This document shows positions 36,125-44,175 of a stretch of DNA of 64,000 bases, one piece after another. The position numbers were made by a program, and so were the translations under genes. The notes beneath the pieces were generated by a model. That model had not been told where the DNA came from, did no database searches, and saw only the letters and a list, made by a program, of their open reading frames with translations. This DNA is from Variovorax sp. PAMC 28711 (lineage in GTDB: Bacteria; Pseudomonadota; Gammaproteobacteria; Burkholderiales; Burkholderiaceae_C): assembly GCF_001577265.1 (NCBI RefSeq), contig NZ_CP014517.1, positions 2,533,001 to 2,597,000 of the forward strand. The letters are read 5' to 3'. Each line of letters starts with the position of its first letter. The stretch's first letter is position 1.

Positions 36125-37159
36125 ATGCAGGTTCTCCGCGTTCTGTGTGCCTTGTTGCTCGGCGTGTCGATGCTGGCCTCGGCCCAGCCGTCCGCGCGTG
36201 CCGCACCTGCGCCTTTGGGCGCAACGCCCATCCGCTTCGGCATCCTGCCGCTCGGCGGGGCGCTGGAATCGCGCAACGACTGGGAGCCGCTGCTGGCCGA
36301 CCTCGGCCGCGCGATGGACCGGCCGGTTGCGGTGCTCTCGGTGACGTCGTACGAAGCGCTGGAGCAAGCCATCCAGCGCAACCAGGTCGACATGGCGTTT
36401 CTCTCCGGGAAGATGGCGCTCGACACCGTCACGCAGCGGCGCATGAAGGTGATCGCGCAGGTCACGCGGCACGACGGCTTGCCCGGCTACCGCGCGCTGC
36501 TGCTCACGCGCAAGGCGGGCAACCGCAGCACCTTGCAGGACCTGCTCGCCGGGCCGGAGCGATGGCGCCTCGCGCGCGGCGAGAACCGTTCGGTATCGGG
36601 CTTCATCGTGCCGCAGTTGCAGTTCTTCCTGCCGCACCACATCGCGATGGAGACCCGTTTTGCCAGCGAGCTGGTCGGTACCCACCAGGCGGCGGCGCTC
36701 GCGGTGGCGAATGGCGAGGCCGATCTGGCGACCAACAACACGGCGGACTTCGAGCGCTTCCGGCTGCAGTTCCCTGCAGAGGCCGAGCGACTGCAGGTGA
36801 TCTGGGAGTCGGAGCTGATCCCGCACGCGCAGATCGTGGTGCGACGGGACTACCCACCGGCACTGCAGGCGCGCCTGCAGAGTTTTCTCACGGCCTACGG
36901 GCGCATCAAAGGCCCGCGCGGCGAGGGCGAGCGCGCGGTGCTCAAGTCGCTGCACGACCTGGCCGGCTTTCTGCCCGCCGACGACACCTCGCTCATGCCC
37001 GCGGCCAAGCTCTCCTACCAACTCGCACGACAAAACGCGATGACCGCGCAATGGGTCAACGAGGCCGCGCGCCAGGCGCGGCTCGAGCGCATCGATGCGC
37101 TCTACGCCGAGCAGGTCTCGGCACTGCGCCAGGGCAGCGTCAGCGCCGCGCCGCCCTGA
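36125..37159 (+). CDS. PhnD-like periplasmic phosphate/phosphonate-type binding protein
   Basis: 344 aa from ATG (MQVLRVLCALLLGVSMLASA, a clear signal peptide). The body matches PF12974-type binding proteins: IRFGILPLGGALESRNDWEP, LLADLGRAMDRPVAVLSVTS, YEALEQAIQRNQVDMAFLSG, GYRALLLTRKAGN, SGFIVPQLQFF and VWESELIPHAQIVVRRDYPP. No transporter genes accompany it. It is divergent from the second hybrid kinase across 73 bases, which suggests it presents a ligand to that kinase (as TorT and similar proteins do). The T6SS operon starts 143 bases downstream on the same strand. Confidence 0.8.
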   Translation: MQVLRVLCALLLGVSMLASAQPSARAAPAPLGATPIRFGILPLGGALESRNDWEPLLADLGRAMDRPVAVLSVTSYEALEQAIQRNQVDMAFLSGKMALDTVTQRRMKVIAQVTRHDGLPGYRALLLTRKAGNRSTLQDLLAGPERWRLARGENRSVSGFIVPQLQFFLPHHIAMETRFASELVGTHQAAALAVANGEADLATNNTADFERFRLQFPAEAERLQVIWESELIPHAQIVVRRDYPPALQARLQSFLTAYGRIKGPRGEGERAVLKSLHDLAGFLPADDTSLMPAAKLSYQLARQNAMTAQWVNEAARQARLERIDALYAEQVSALRQGSVSAAPP

Positions 37160-37192
37160 CGCCGCTCGTCTTTTCGTTGCGTCTAGTCCCTT

Positions 37193-37230
37193 CGCCTTAG
37201 GCCCAACGGTGCCGGCTAGGCCGTAAGGCG
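37193..37230. promoter_or_regulatory. Inverted repeat upstream of the T6SS operon
   Basis: CGCCTTAGGCC (37193-37203) is complementary to GGCCGTAAGGCG (37219-37230) with a single bulge and a 15-base loop. It lies in the 143-base gap between the PhnD-like gene and tssK. It could be the terminator of the former, a bound operator, or a leader structure of the T6SS mRNA. It has no T-run. I found no convincing sigma-70 or sigma-54 site next to it. Confidence 0.4.
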
Positions 37231-37302
37231 GATTTGCCTCTGCGGTCAAGCACCGGAAACTGGATGTTTCATTCAGGCACCCTTGCCGTTGACGGAGCGC
37301 GG

Positions 37303-38634
37303 ATGAGTTGGCGAACAAAAGTGGTTTGGAGCGAGGGGATGCTGTTGCAACCCCAGCACCTGCAGCAAAGCGAGCGCCACGCCGACCATGCCCGGCATGT
37401 GCTGGTGCGCAACACCACGCCGTATGCATGGGGCTTCTCGGAACTGGAGATCGACGCCGCCGCGCTCACGCTCGGCAAGCTCGCCCTGGTGCGCGCGGTG
37501 GGCGTGTTCGGCGACGGCACGGTGTTCGACATGCCGGCCGTCGATCCGTTGCCCGAGCCGATCGACATCCCGCCCACCATGCGCGACGAGGCTGTGGTGC
37601 TCGCCTTGCCGCTGCGCCGCGCCGGCGCCCGCGAGGCCGATGCCGAGGGCCATGACGACCTGGTGCGGCATCGCGTGCTGGAGTCGGAAGTGCCCGACTC
37701 CAACACGGCGGGCGAGCGCACCGCGATGCTGCAGCTCGGCCGGCTGCACACGCGCCTCCTGCGCGCGGGTGAAACGACCGACGCATGGACCCTGCTCAGC
37801 GTGGGCCGCGTGGTCGAGCGCCGCGTCGACAACCAGGTGCAGCTGGAACGCGCGATGCTGCCGCCGCTGCTCGACGTGGCGGGCCACGCGGTCATCAAGG
37901 GCTGGCTCGACGAACTGCTCGGCCTGCTGCGCCAGCGCGGTGAAGCGCTGGCCGGCCGCATGACGCAGGGCGGCACCGGCGGCGTCGCCGAGATCGCCGA
38001 CTTCCTCCTCCTTCAAACGGTGAACCGCAACGAGCCCGTCTTCGCGCACCTCGCCCGGAGCGCGATGCTGCATCCGCGGCATTTCTTCGAACACGCGCTG
38101 GCGCTGGCCGGCGACCTCGCCACCTTTCGCGATGCGCGCCGCGTCACGCGCTTCGGCCCCTACATCCACGACGACCTCGCGCTCACCTTCCGGCCCGTGA
38201 TGGACGACCTCCGGCGCAGCCTCTCGATGGTGCTGGAGCAGTCGGCCATCCGCATCGAACTGCACGACCGCAAGCACGGCGTGCGCGTGGCGGTGATCCC
38301 CGATGTGGAGCTGCAGCGCAATGCGACCTTCGTGCTGGCGGTGAACGCGCAGATGCCGAGCGAAGCGTTGCGCGCGCGCTTCCCGACGCAGGTGAAGATC
38401 GGTCCGGTCGAGCGCATCCGCGACCTCGTCAACCTCGCGCTGCCGGGCGTGACGCTCACGCCGATGCCGGTGGCGCCGCGCCAGATTCCGTTCCATTCCG
38501 GCGCCAGTTACTTCGAGCTCGAAACCCGAAACAGCGACCTGTGGCGGCAACTCGAAGCTTCGGGCGGCGTGGCGATGCACATCGCCGGCGACTTCCCCGG
38601 CCTCGACCTCGCCTTCTGGGCGATCCGATCATGA
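37303..38634 (+). CDS. tssK: T6SS baseplate protein TssK
   Basis: 443 aa, normal for TssK. It links the baseplate to the TssL/TssM membrane complex. The start MSWRTKVVWSEGMLLQPQHL is the family's diagnostic N-terminus (the 'W.EGM.L.PQHLQQ' motif). ATG at 37303 has GGAG eight bases upstream; in-frame upstream codons precede the motif and were not used. The C-terminal domain contains PRQIPFHSGASYFEL, typical of the region contacting TssL. It opens the main T6SS operon and overlaps tssL by ATGA. Confidence 0.95.
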   Translation: MSWRTKVVWSEGMLLQPQHLQQSERHADHARHVLVRNTTPYAWGFSELEIDAAALTLGKLALVRAVGVFGDGTVFDMPAVDPLPEPIDIPPTMRDEAVVLALPLRRAGAREADAEGHDDLVRHRVLESEVPDSNTAGERTAMLQLGRLHTRLLRAGETTDAWTLLSVGRVVERRVDNQVQLERAMLPPLLDVAGHAVIKGWLDELLGLLRQRGEALAGRMTQGGTGGVAEIADFLLLQTVNRNEPVFAHLARSAMLHPRHFFEHALALAGDLATFRDARRVTRFGPYIHDDLALTFRPVMDDLRRSLSMVLEQSAIRIELHDRKHGVRVAVIPDVELQRNATFVLAVNAQMPSEALRARFPTQVKIGPVERIRDLVNLALPGVTLTPMPVAPRQIPFHSGASYFELETRNSDLWRQLEASGGVAMHIAGDFPGLDLAFWAIRS

Positions 38635-39968
38635 GCACGCCTGATCCGTTCGCGGCGTTCGAGTCGGAACGCACCGTCATCAAGCCGAAGCCACGCCCGT
38701 CCGGCGGGTCCGGCGCGGCGGGCGGCGGAAGCGGCGGGCCACCGGTGCCGCCGGGCGGCGCGCCGGACGCGTTGCCCGTCGACCTCGGTGAGCTGGGCCT
38801 GCTCAATCCGCTGGTGTCGGCCGCCGGCAAGTTGCTGGTGCTCATTGGCAAGTTGCGCAACCTGGTCCAGCCACCGAACGTGCCCGCGCTGCGCGCCTCG
38901 ACCGCCGAGGCCGTCAACCAGTTCGATGCGGCCGCGCGGCGCAGCGGCGCCTCCAACGAGACCGTGCTCGCCGCGCGCTACGTGCTGTGCACCGCGCTCG
39001 ACGAGGCGGTCGCCAACACGCCGTGGGGCGTGCAGGCCGGCTGGAACAAGCAGAGCCTGCTGGTGCAGTTCCACAACGAGACCTGGGGCGGCGAAAAAGT
39101 CTTCCAGCTGCTTGCCAAGCTCGCGCAGGACGTGCCCACGCACCGGCCGCTGCTCGAGCTCATCTACAGCGTGCTGGCGCTCGGCTTCGAGGGCCGCTAC
39201 CGCGTGGTGGACAACGGCCGCGCGCAGCTCGACACGGTGCGCCAGCGCCTGGCCGACCTCATCGCGAAAGACCGGCCGGCGCTCGAGCCGGCGCTGTCGC
39301 CGCACTGGCGCGGGCAGGGCGCCGGGGCCGCGCGTCTCGCCGAATCGTTGCCGCTGTGGGTCTTCGCGGTCGGCTTCCTGCTGCTGCTCGCGCTGGTGTG
39401 GTTCGGCCTGCGGCTCACGCTCAACAACCGCTCCGACACCACCTACGCCGCGCTCTCGGGTCTGCGCGTGCCGAACGTGCAGATCGCACCGGCCGCGGTG
39501 ATGGCCAAGACGCCGCGGCTCGCGAAATTCCTGGAGCCTGAGGTGCGGCAGGGCCTGGTCACCGTGACCGACGAGGCGGACCGCAGCGTGGTGCGGCTGC
39601 GCGGCGATTCCTTTTTCGGCTCCGGCAGTGCCGAGCCGATGGCGCAGTCGCTGCCGGTGTTGGTGCGCATCGGGCAGGCGCTGGCGGAGGTGAAGGGCGA
39701 CGTGCTGATCACCGGGCATTCCGACAACCAGCCGATCCGATCGATGCGCTATCCGTCCAACTGGCATCTGTCTGCAGCGCGTGCGGATGCGGTCCGCACC
39801 GCGCTCACTGCGCAGGTCGATCCCGCCCGCATGCGCGCGAACGGCAAGGCCGATGCGGAGCCGGTCGCGGCCAACGACACGCCAGCCAACCGCGCACGCA
39901 ACCGGCGCGTCGACATCGTTCTGCTCTCCGAGCCGGAGCGCGTGGCCGGCGGCGAGGTGAAGCGATGA
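38631..39968 (+). CDS. tssL: T6SS inner-membrane protein TssL (DotU) with OmpA domain
   Basis: 445 aa. It starts with a Pro/Gly-rich stretch (KPKPRPSGGSGAAGGG...), then the DotU/TssL cytoplasmic domain (NPLVSAAGKLLVLIGKLRNL, YVLCTALDEAVANTPWG, LVQFHNETWGGEKVFQLL). A single membrane helix (residues about 240-262, LPLWVFAVGFLLLLALVWFG) follows, and then a periplasmic OmpA-like domain: VLITGHSDNQPI, WHLSAARADAV, NRARNRRVDIVLL. TssL with TssM and TssJ forms the membrane complex. The fused peptidoglycan-binding domain supplies cell-wall anchoring, which could matter because no TssJ is seen in the window. ATGA overlaps lie on both sides. Confidence 0.95.
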   Translation: MSTPDPFAAFESERTVIKPKPRPSGGSGAAGGGSGGPPVPPGGAPDALPVDLGELGLLNPLVSAAGKLLVLIGKLRNLVQPPNVPALRASTAEAVNQFDAAARRSGASNETVLAARYVLCTALDEAVANTPWGVQAGWNKQSLLVQFHNETWGGEKVFQLLAKLAQDVPTHRPLLELIYSVLALGFEGRYRVVDNGRAQLDTVRQRLADLIAKDRPALEPALSPHWRGQGAGAARLAESLPLWVFAVGFLLLLALVWFGLRLTLNNRSDTTYAALSGLRVPNVQIAPAAVMAKTPRLAKFLEPEVRQGLVTVTDEADRSVVRLRGDSFFGSGSAEPMAQSLPVLVRIGQALAEVKGDVLITGHSDNQPIRSMRYPSNWHLSAARADAVRTALTAQVDPARMRANGKADAEPVAANDTPANRARNRRVDIVLLSEPERVAGGEVKR

Positions 39969-42900
39969 AGAAGACAGTCGGCTTTCTCTTTCATCCGGTG
40001 CTGCTGACGGTGCTGGCGCTCGTCGTCGTCTCGCTGCTGATCTGGTGGGTCGGCCCGTTGATCAGGATCGGCTCGCTCGCGCCGCTCGAATCCGACCTGG
40101 CGCGCGGTGTGCTCATCGGCGTCATCGTGCTCGTCGTCGTGCTGCGCGCCGTGTGGCGGCGCTGGCGCACGCGCAAGGCCAGCCAGAACCTGACCGAGGG
40201 ATTGATGCAGGCGCCAGCCGCCAGGGCCGAAGCGGCCGACAACGGCGAACAGAAGATCCTCAACACGCGTTTCACCGATGCGGTCGCCACGTTGAAGCAG
40301 ATGCGCCTGCACGCGGCCGGCAAGAAGCCCGGCTGGCGCGACTGGATGTCGCTCTCGGGTGGCAGCTACCTCTACGATCTGCCGTGGTATGTCTTCATCG
40401 GCGCGCCGGGCGCGGGCAAGACCACGGCGCTCGTCAACTCGGGCCTCTCGTTCCCGCTGGCCGACAAGTTCGGACCGGGCGCCATCCGCGGCGTGGGCGG
40501 CACGCGCAACTGCGACTGGTGGTTCACCGACGAAGCGGTGCTCATCGACACGGCGGGCCGCTACACCACGCAGGACAGTCACCAGAGCGAAGACAAGAGC
40601 GCTTGGGAAGGCTTCCTGGGCCTGCTGAAAAAGGCGCGTCCGCGCCGACCGCTGAACGGCGTGTTCCTCACGGTGAGCGTGGCCGACCTGCTGAGCCAGG
40701 GCGCCGAAGCGCGCACCACGCTGGCCGCTTCCATCCGCGCACGTTTGCTGGAACTCGATGCCAAGCTCACGACGCGCCTGCCGGTGTACGTGCTGGTCAC
40801 CAAGAGCGACTTGCTCTACGGCTTCACCGACTACTTCGCGGACCTCGGCAAGGAGCAGCGCGCCCAGGTGTTCGGTTTCACGCTGCCGCCGGAAGAGGGC
40901 GTCCAGCTCGATGAGAAAGGCCTCGCCGTCGTGTTCCAGCGCGAGTTCGCGCTGCTGCACGATCGCGTCAACGACGGGCTCATCGCGCGCATGCAGCAAG
41001 AGACCGACGGCACGCGCCGCGCCGCCATCTTCGGTTTTCCGGCGCAGTTCGCCTCGGTCGGTCCGCTGCTGTCGGACCTGCTCGACCAGGTCTTCACCGG
41101 CTCGCGTTTCGCCCAGCCGCCGTGGGTGCGCGGCGTGTACTTCACCAGCGGCACGCAGGAGGGCAGCCCGATCGACCGCGTGATGGGCAGCCTGGCGCGC
41201 AGCTTCGGGCTGGAGCGCGCCATGCTCGCGCCGCAGAAGAGCAGCGGTCGCAGCTACTTCCTCACGACGCTGCTGCGCGACGTGGTGTTTCCCGAGCAGC
41301 GCCTGGCCGGTGCCGACGTGAAGCTCGAGCGGCGTCGGCACACGCTGCGGCTCGCCGCGGTGTCGGGGATGACGCTCGTCACACTCGCGCTGCTGGCGGG
41401 CTGGGGCTACAGCACCTGGCGCAACCTGAACTATCTGAAGGCGGTCGAGGCCCGCATCGATCCGCTCAAGGAAACGCTGACCACGCTGCCCGCACGCGTG
41501 CAGAACCTGGTGCAGGTCGCGCCGGTGCTGCAGAGCCTGCGCGACATCTGGAAGACGCCGGAAAACCAGGAGGGCAACCCACCGCTCGCGATGACGCTCG
41601 GCCTCTATCAGGGCGACAAGCTCGACGCCGCCGCCATGCTGGCGCATCAGCGCGCACTCAACGAGGTGTTCCTGCCGCAGCTGGCCAAGCGCCTCGAAGA
41701 CCAGCTGCGCACCGCGCAAAAGGACAACCTCGAATACAGCTACGAAGCGCTCAAGAGCTACCTCATGCTGCACCAGCCCGAACACTTCGATGCCGAGGCG
41801 CTCAAGGCCTGGATCACGCTCGACTGGGCACGCAGCCTGGACCGCGGCATCCCCGAAGATCAGCGCAAGCTGCTCGAAGACCAGCTCGATGTGCTGATCG
41901 CGCAGGGCCCGCCGCACTCGCCGCTCAAGATGGACGACAACCTGGTGCGCAACGTGCGCGCGATGCTCGCGAGCTACCCGCTCGAAGCCCGCGTGTTCAG
42001 CCGCCTCAAGCGCCAGCGCCTGGGCAAGGACATCCCGGCCTTCAGCGTCGCGACCGCGGCGGGGCCCTCCGGGCCGCTCGTGTTCGAGCGCATCAGCGGC
42101 AAGCCGCTGACCGAAGGCGTGCCGGGCATGTTCACCTACGACGGTTATCACAAGCGCTTCCAGAACGAGGTGACGGTGCTCACCGCGCTGCTTGCGCAGG
42201 AAGACCCGTGGGTGCTCGGGCAGGACCGCAGTGCCGCCGACAAGCTGCGCGACGCGGCCGCACTCGGCGCGCTGACCGACCGCGTGCGCCGTCTTTATCT
42301 CGAGGAATACGTGAAGGTATGGGAAGCGCTGCTGGCCGACGTGCGGCTCATCAAGGCGACCGGGCTGGAGAAGAACATCGAGGCGGCGCGCATCCTCTCG
42401 GGCGTGAGTTCGCCGCTCGCGAACTTCCTGCGCGCGGTGGTGAAGGAAACGACGCTGATCCCGGCCGAGGCCAGCAAGGACAACGTCGTCACCAAGGCCG
42501 CGGAGACGGTGCGCAGCACGCGCAAGGGCCTCGAAGACCTGTTCGGCGGCGACGCCGGCAAGCAGGTCGCGCCGGGCAAGCGCATCGAGAGCGTCGTGGA
42601 CGACCGCTTCGAGCCGCTGCGCCGCATGGTGACCGCTGCGGCGCCCAACCAGCCCGCGCCGCTCGACGATGCGCTCAAGCTCTTCAACGAGGTGTACGTG
42701 TACCTCACCGCCGTCGACACGGCCGTCAAGGCGCGCACCTCGCCGCCGCCCGGCGATGTGGCCGGCAAGCTCAAGTCCGACGCCGGGCGGCTGCCCGAGC
42801 CGGTGCGTTCGATGGTCGAGAACCTCAGCCAGTCGGGGGCCGCGCAGGCGCAGAGCGCCGAGCGCGGCAACCTGAGCCAGGACCTGCGGCCCGTGACCGA

Positions 42901-43564
42901 GTTCTGCACGCGGGCCATCGCCGGCCGCTACCCGTTCGTGGGGAGCAGCAAGCGCGACGTGCTGCCCGAGGACTTCGGCCAGATGTTCGGCCCCGGCGGG
43001 TTGATGGACGACTTTTTCCAGAAGAAGCTGGCCGCGCTGGTGGACACGAGCACGCGGCCCTGGCGCTACAAGCCGGTGGCCGAACGCGCCGGCGTCACGA
43101 CGCAGGCGCTCGCGCAGTTCGAGCGCGCCGCGCGCATCCGCGACATCTTCTTTCGCGCCGGCGGCCGCGCGCCGGCGATGCGCATGGACTTCAAGCCGGT
43201 GGAGATGGACGAGACCATCACGCAGTTCATCCTGGACGTCGACGGCCAGCTCGTGAAGTACGCGCACGGCCCGGTGGTGCCGATGGCGGTGCAGTGGCCG
43301 GGCCCCAAGGGCAGCAACCAGGTGCGCGTGCAGGTGAGCCCGCCTTCGGCCACGGGCAGCTCGGGCCTCTCGGTCGACGGGCCGTGGGCGCTGTTCCGCG
43401 CGCTGGACGACGGCCAGCTCGAAGCCGGCGACGCGCCCGAGAAGTTCTTCATCACCTTCCAGATCGGCGCGCGCAAGACCCGCTTCGAGGTGACGACCAA
43501 CAGCGTGCAGCACCCGATCCGCCTGCGCGAGTTGCGCGAGTTCGCGTGTCCGGAGGGACTCTGA
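39965..43564 (+). CDS. tssM: T6SS membrane-complex protein TssM (IcmF)
   Basis: 1199 aa. Two N-terminal membrane helices (HPVLLTVLALVVVSLLIWWV; GVLIGVIVLVVVLRAVW) are followed by a cytoplasmic NTPase-like domain with Walker A GAPGAGKT (residues 146-153) and DTAGRYTTQD (Walker B/switch-like). A third membrane helix is near RLAAVSGMTLVTLALLAGWGY, about residue 460. The periplasmic C-terminal half holds the IcmF-related domains and DUF1215/'T6SS membrane subunit TssM' tail, ending in beta-rich SNQVRVQVSPP and TRFEVTTNSVQHPIRLREL. It overlaps tssL and tagF by four and one bases. Walker A is intact. Confidence 0.96.
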   Translation: MKKTVGFLFHPVLLTVLALVVVSLLIWWVGPLIRIGSLAPLESDLARGVLIGVIVLVVVLRAVWRRWRTRKASQNLTEGLMQAPAARAEAADNGEQKILNTRFTDAVATLKQMRLHAAGKKPGWRDWMSLSGGSYLYDLPWYVFIGAPGAGKTTALVNSGLSFPLADKFGPGAIRGVGGTRNCDWWFTDEAVLIDTAGRYTTQDSHQSEDKSAWEGFLGLLKKARPRRPLNGVFLTVSVADLLSQGAEARTTLAASIRARLLELDAKLTTRLPVYVLVTKSDLLYGFTDYFADLGKEQRAQVFGFTLPPEEGVQLDEKGLAVVFQREFALLHDRVNDGLIARMQQETDGTRRAAIFGFPAQFASVGPLLSDLLDQVFTGSRFAQPPWVRGVYFTSGTQEGSPIDRVMGSLARSFGLERAMLAPQKSSGRSYFLTTLLRDVVFPEQRLAGADVKLERRRHTLRLAAVSGMTLVTLALLAGWGYSTWRNLNYLKAVEARIDPLKETLTTLPARVQNLVQVAPVLQSLRDIWKTPENQEGNPPLAMTLGLYQGDKLDAAAMLAHQRALNEVFLPQLAKRLEDQLRTAQKDNLEYSYEALKSYLMLHQPEHFDAEALKAWITLDWARSLDRGIPEDQRKLLEDQLDVLIAQGPPHSPLKMDDNLVRNVRAMLASYPLEARVFSRLKRQRLGKDIPAFSVATAAGPSGPLVFERISGKPLTEGVPGMFTYDGYHKRFQNEVTVLTALLAQEDPWVLGQDRSAADKLRDAAALGALTDRVRRLYLEEYVKVWEALLADVRLIKATGLEKNIEAARILSGVSSPLANFLRAVVKETTLIPAEASKDNVVTKAAETVRSTRKGLEDLFGGDAGKQVAPGKRIESVVDDRFEPLRRMVTAAAPNQPAPLDDALKLFNEVYVYLTAVDTAVKARTSPPPGDVAGKLKSDAGRLPEPVRSMVENLSQSGAAQAQSAERGNLSQDLRPVTEFCTRAIAGRYPFVGSSKRDVLPEDFGQMFGPGGLMDDFFQKKLAALVDTSTRPWRYKPVAERAGVTTQALAQFERAARIRDIFFRAGGRAPAMRMDFKPVEMDETITQFILDVDGQLVKYAHGPVVPMAVQWPGPKGSNQVRVQVSPPSATGSSGLSVDGPWALFRALDDGQLEAGDAPEKFFITFQIGARKTRFEVTTNSVQHPIRLRELREFACPEGL

Positions 43565-44175
43565 TGCTGGCCCCCGGTCTGCCTGGCTGGTTCGGCAAGT
43601 TGCCGGGCATGGGGGACTTTGCCCACCGCCGCCTGCCCGACGGCTTTCGCGCGCGGCTCGATGATTGGCTGCACGACGGCTTGCTGCGCCTGCGCGAGCG
43701 CCACGACGACTGGACCGTGCGCTACCTCGAAGGTCCGCTGTGGTTCTTCGCGCTGGGCGAGGGCGTCGCCGGTGCGCCGGCGTGGCTCGGCGTGCTGATG
43801 CCGTCGGTCGATGGCGTGGGCCGCTACTTTCCGTTCCTCGTCGCCGTCGAGTGCGATGCACAAGAGGACGCGGCCGCCGCGTGGGCCTGGTGGCGCATGG
43901 CCGCTGCGGCGGCGCTCGAAGGCTTGGCAGACGACCTCGATGCCGTGCGCTTCGACGCTGCGCTGCAGCGCCGCCTGGAGGCCGGCGCGGTGCCGGACGA
44001 GGGCGCGGTGCGCGACATCGCATGGCCGGCGCGCGGCGGATCGCTCTGGCTGACCGACCCGGCCGTGGAGCAGGGTCTCGTCATGCGGGCGAACGGTTTG
44101 CCGGCCGACGGACGCTTCGATGCGCTGTTCGGCTTTGCGAGCGACGAATGGGTGGAAACGGTGGCATCGGCATGA
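43564..44175 (+). CDS. tagF: T6SS accessory protein TagF
   Basis: 203 aa. The N-terminal signature is PGWFGKLPGMGDFAHRRLPD, followed by WTVRYLEGPLWFFALGEGV and WLGVLMPSVDGVGRYFPFLV, the conserved PF09867 domain. TagF is known as a post-translational repressor of T6SS assembly in Pseudomonas, counteracting the kinase pathway by sequestering the Fha protein. Here the gene is directly upstream of the kinase gene (ATGA overlap) and downstream of tssM (TGATG), consistent with that control role. It lacks a fused PppA phosphatase domain, which is encoded at the end of the locus. Confidence 0.9.
   Translation: MLAPGLPGWFGKLPGMGDFAHRRLPDGFRARLDDWLHDGLLRLRERHDDWTVRYLEGPLWFFALGEGVAGAPAWLGVLMPSVDGVGRYFPFLVAVECDAQEDAAAAWAWWRMAAAAALEGLADDLDAVRFDAALQRRLEAGAVPDEGAVRDIAWPARGGSLWLTDPAVEQGLVMRANGLPADGRFDALFGFASDEWVETVASA

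Noticed and set aside
38640..38790. The Gly/Pro-rich start of tssL as a separate gene or frameshift
   Set aside because: The frame is continuous into the DotU domain and the ATGA overlap with tssK fixes the start.
39749..44023. A 1424-aa minus-strand reading frame opposite tssL-tssM-tagF
   Set aside because: Antisense shadow of genes that are clearly coding on the plus strand.
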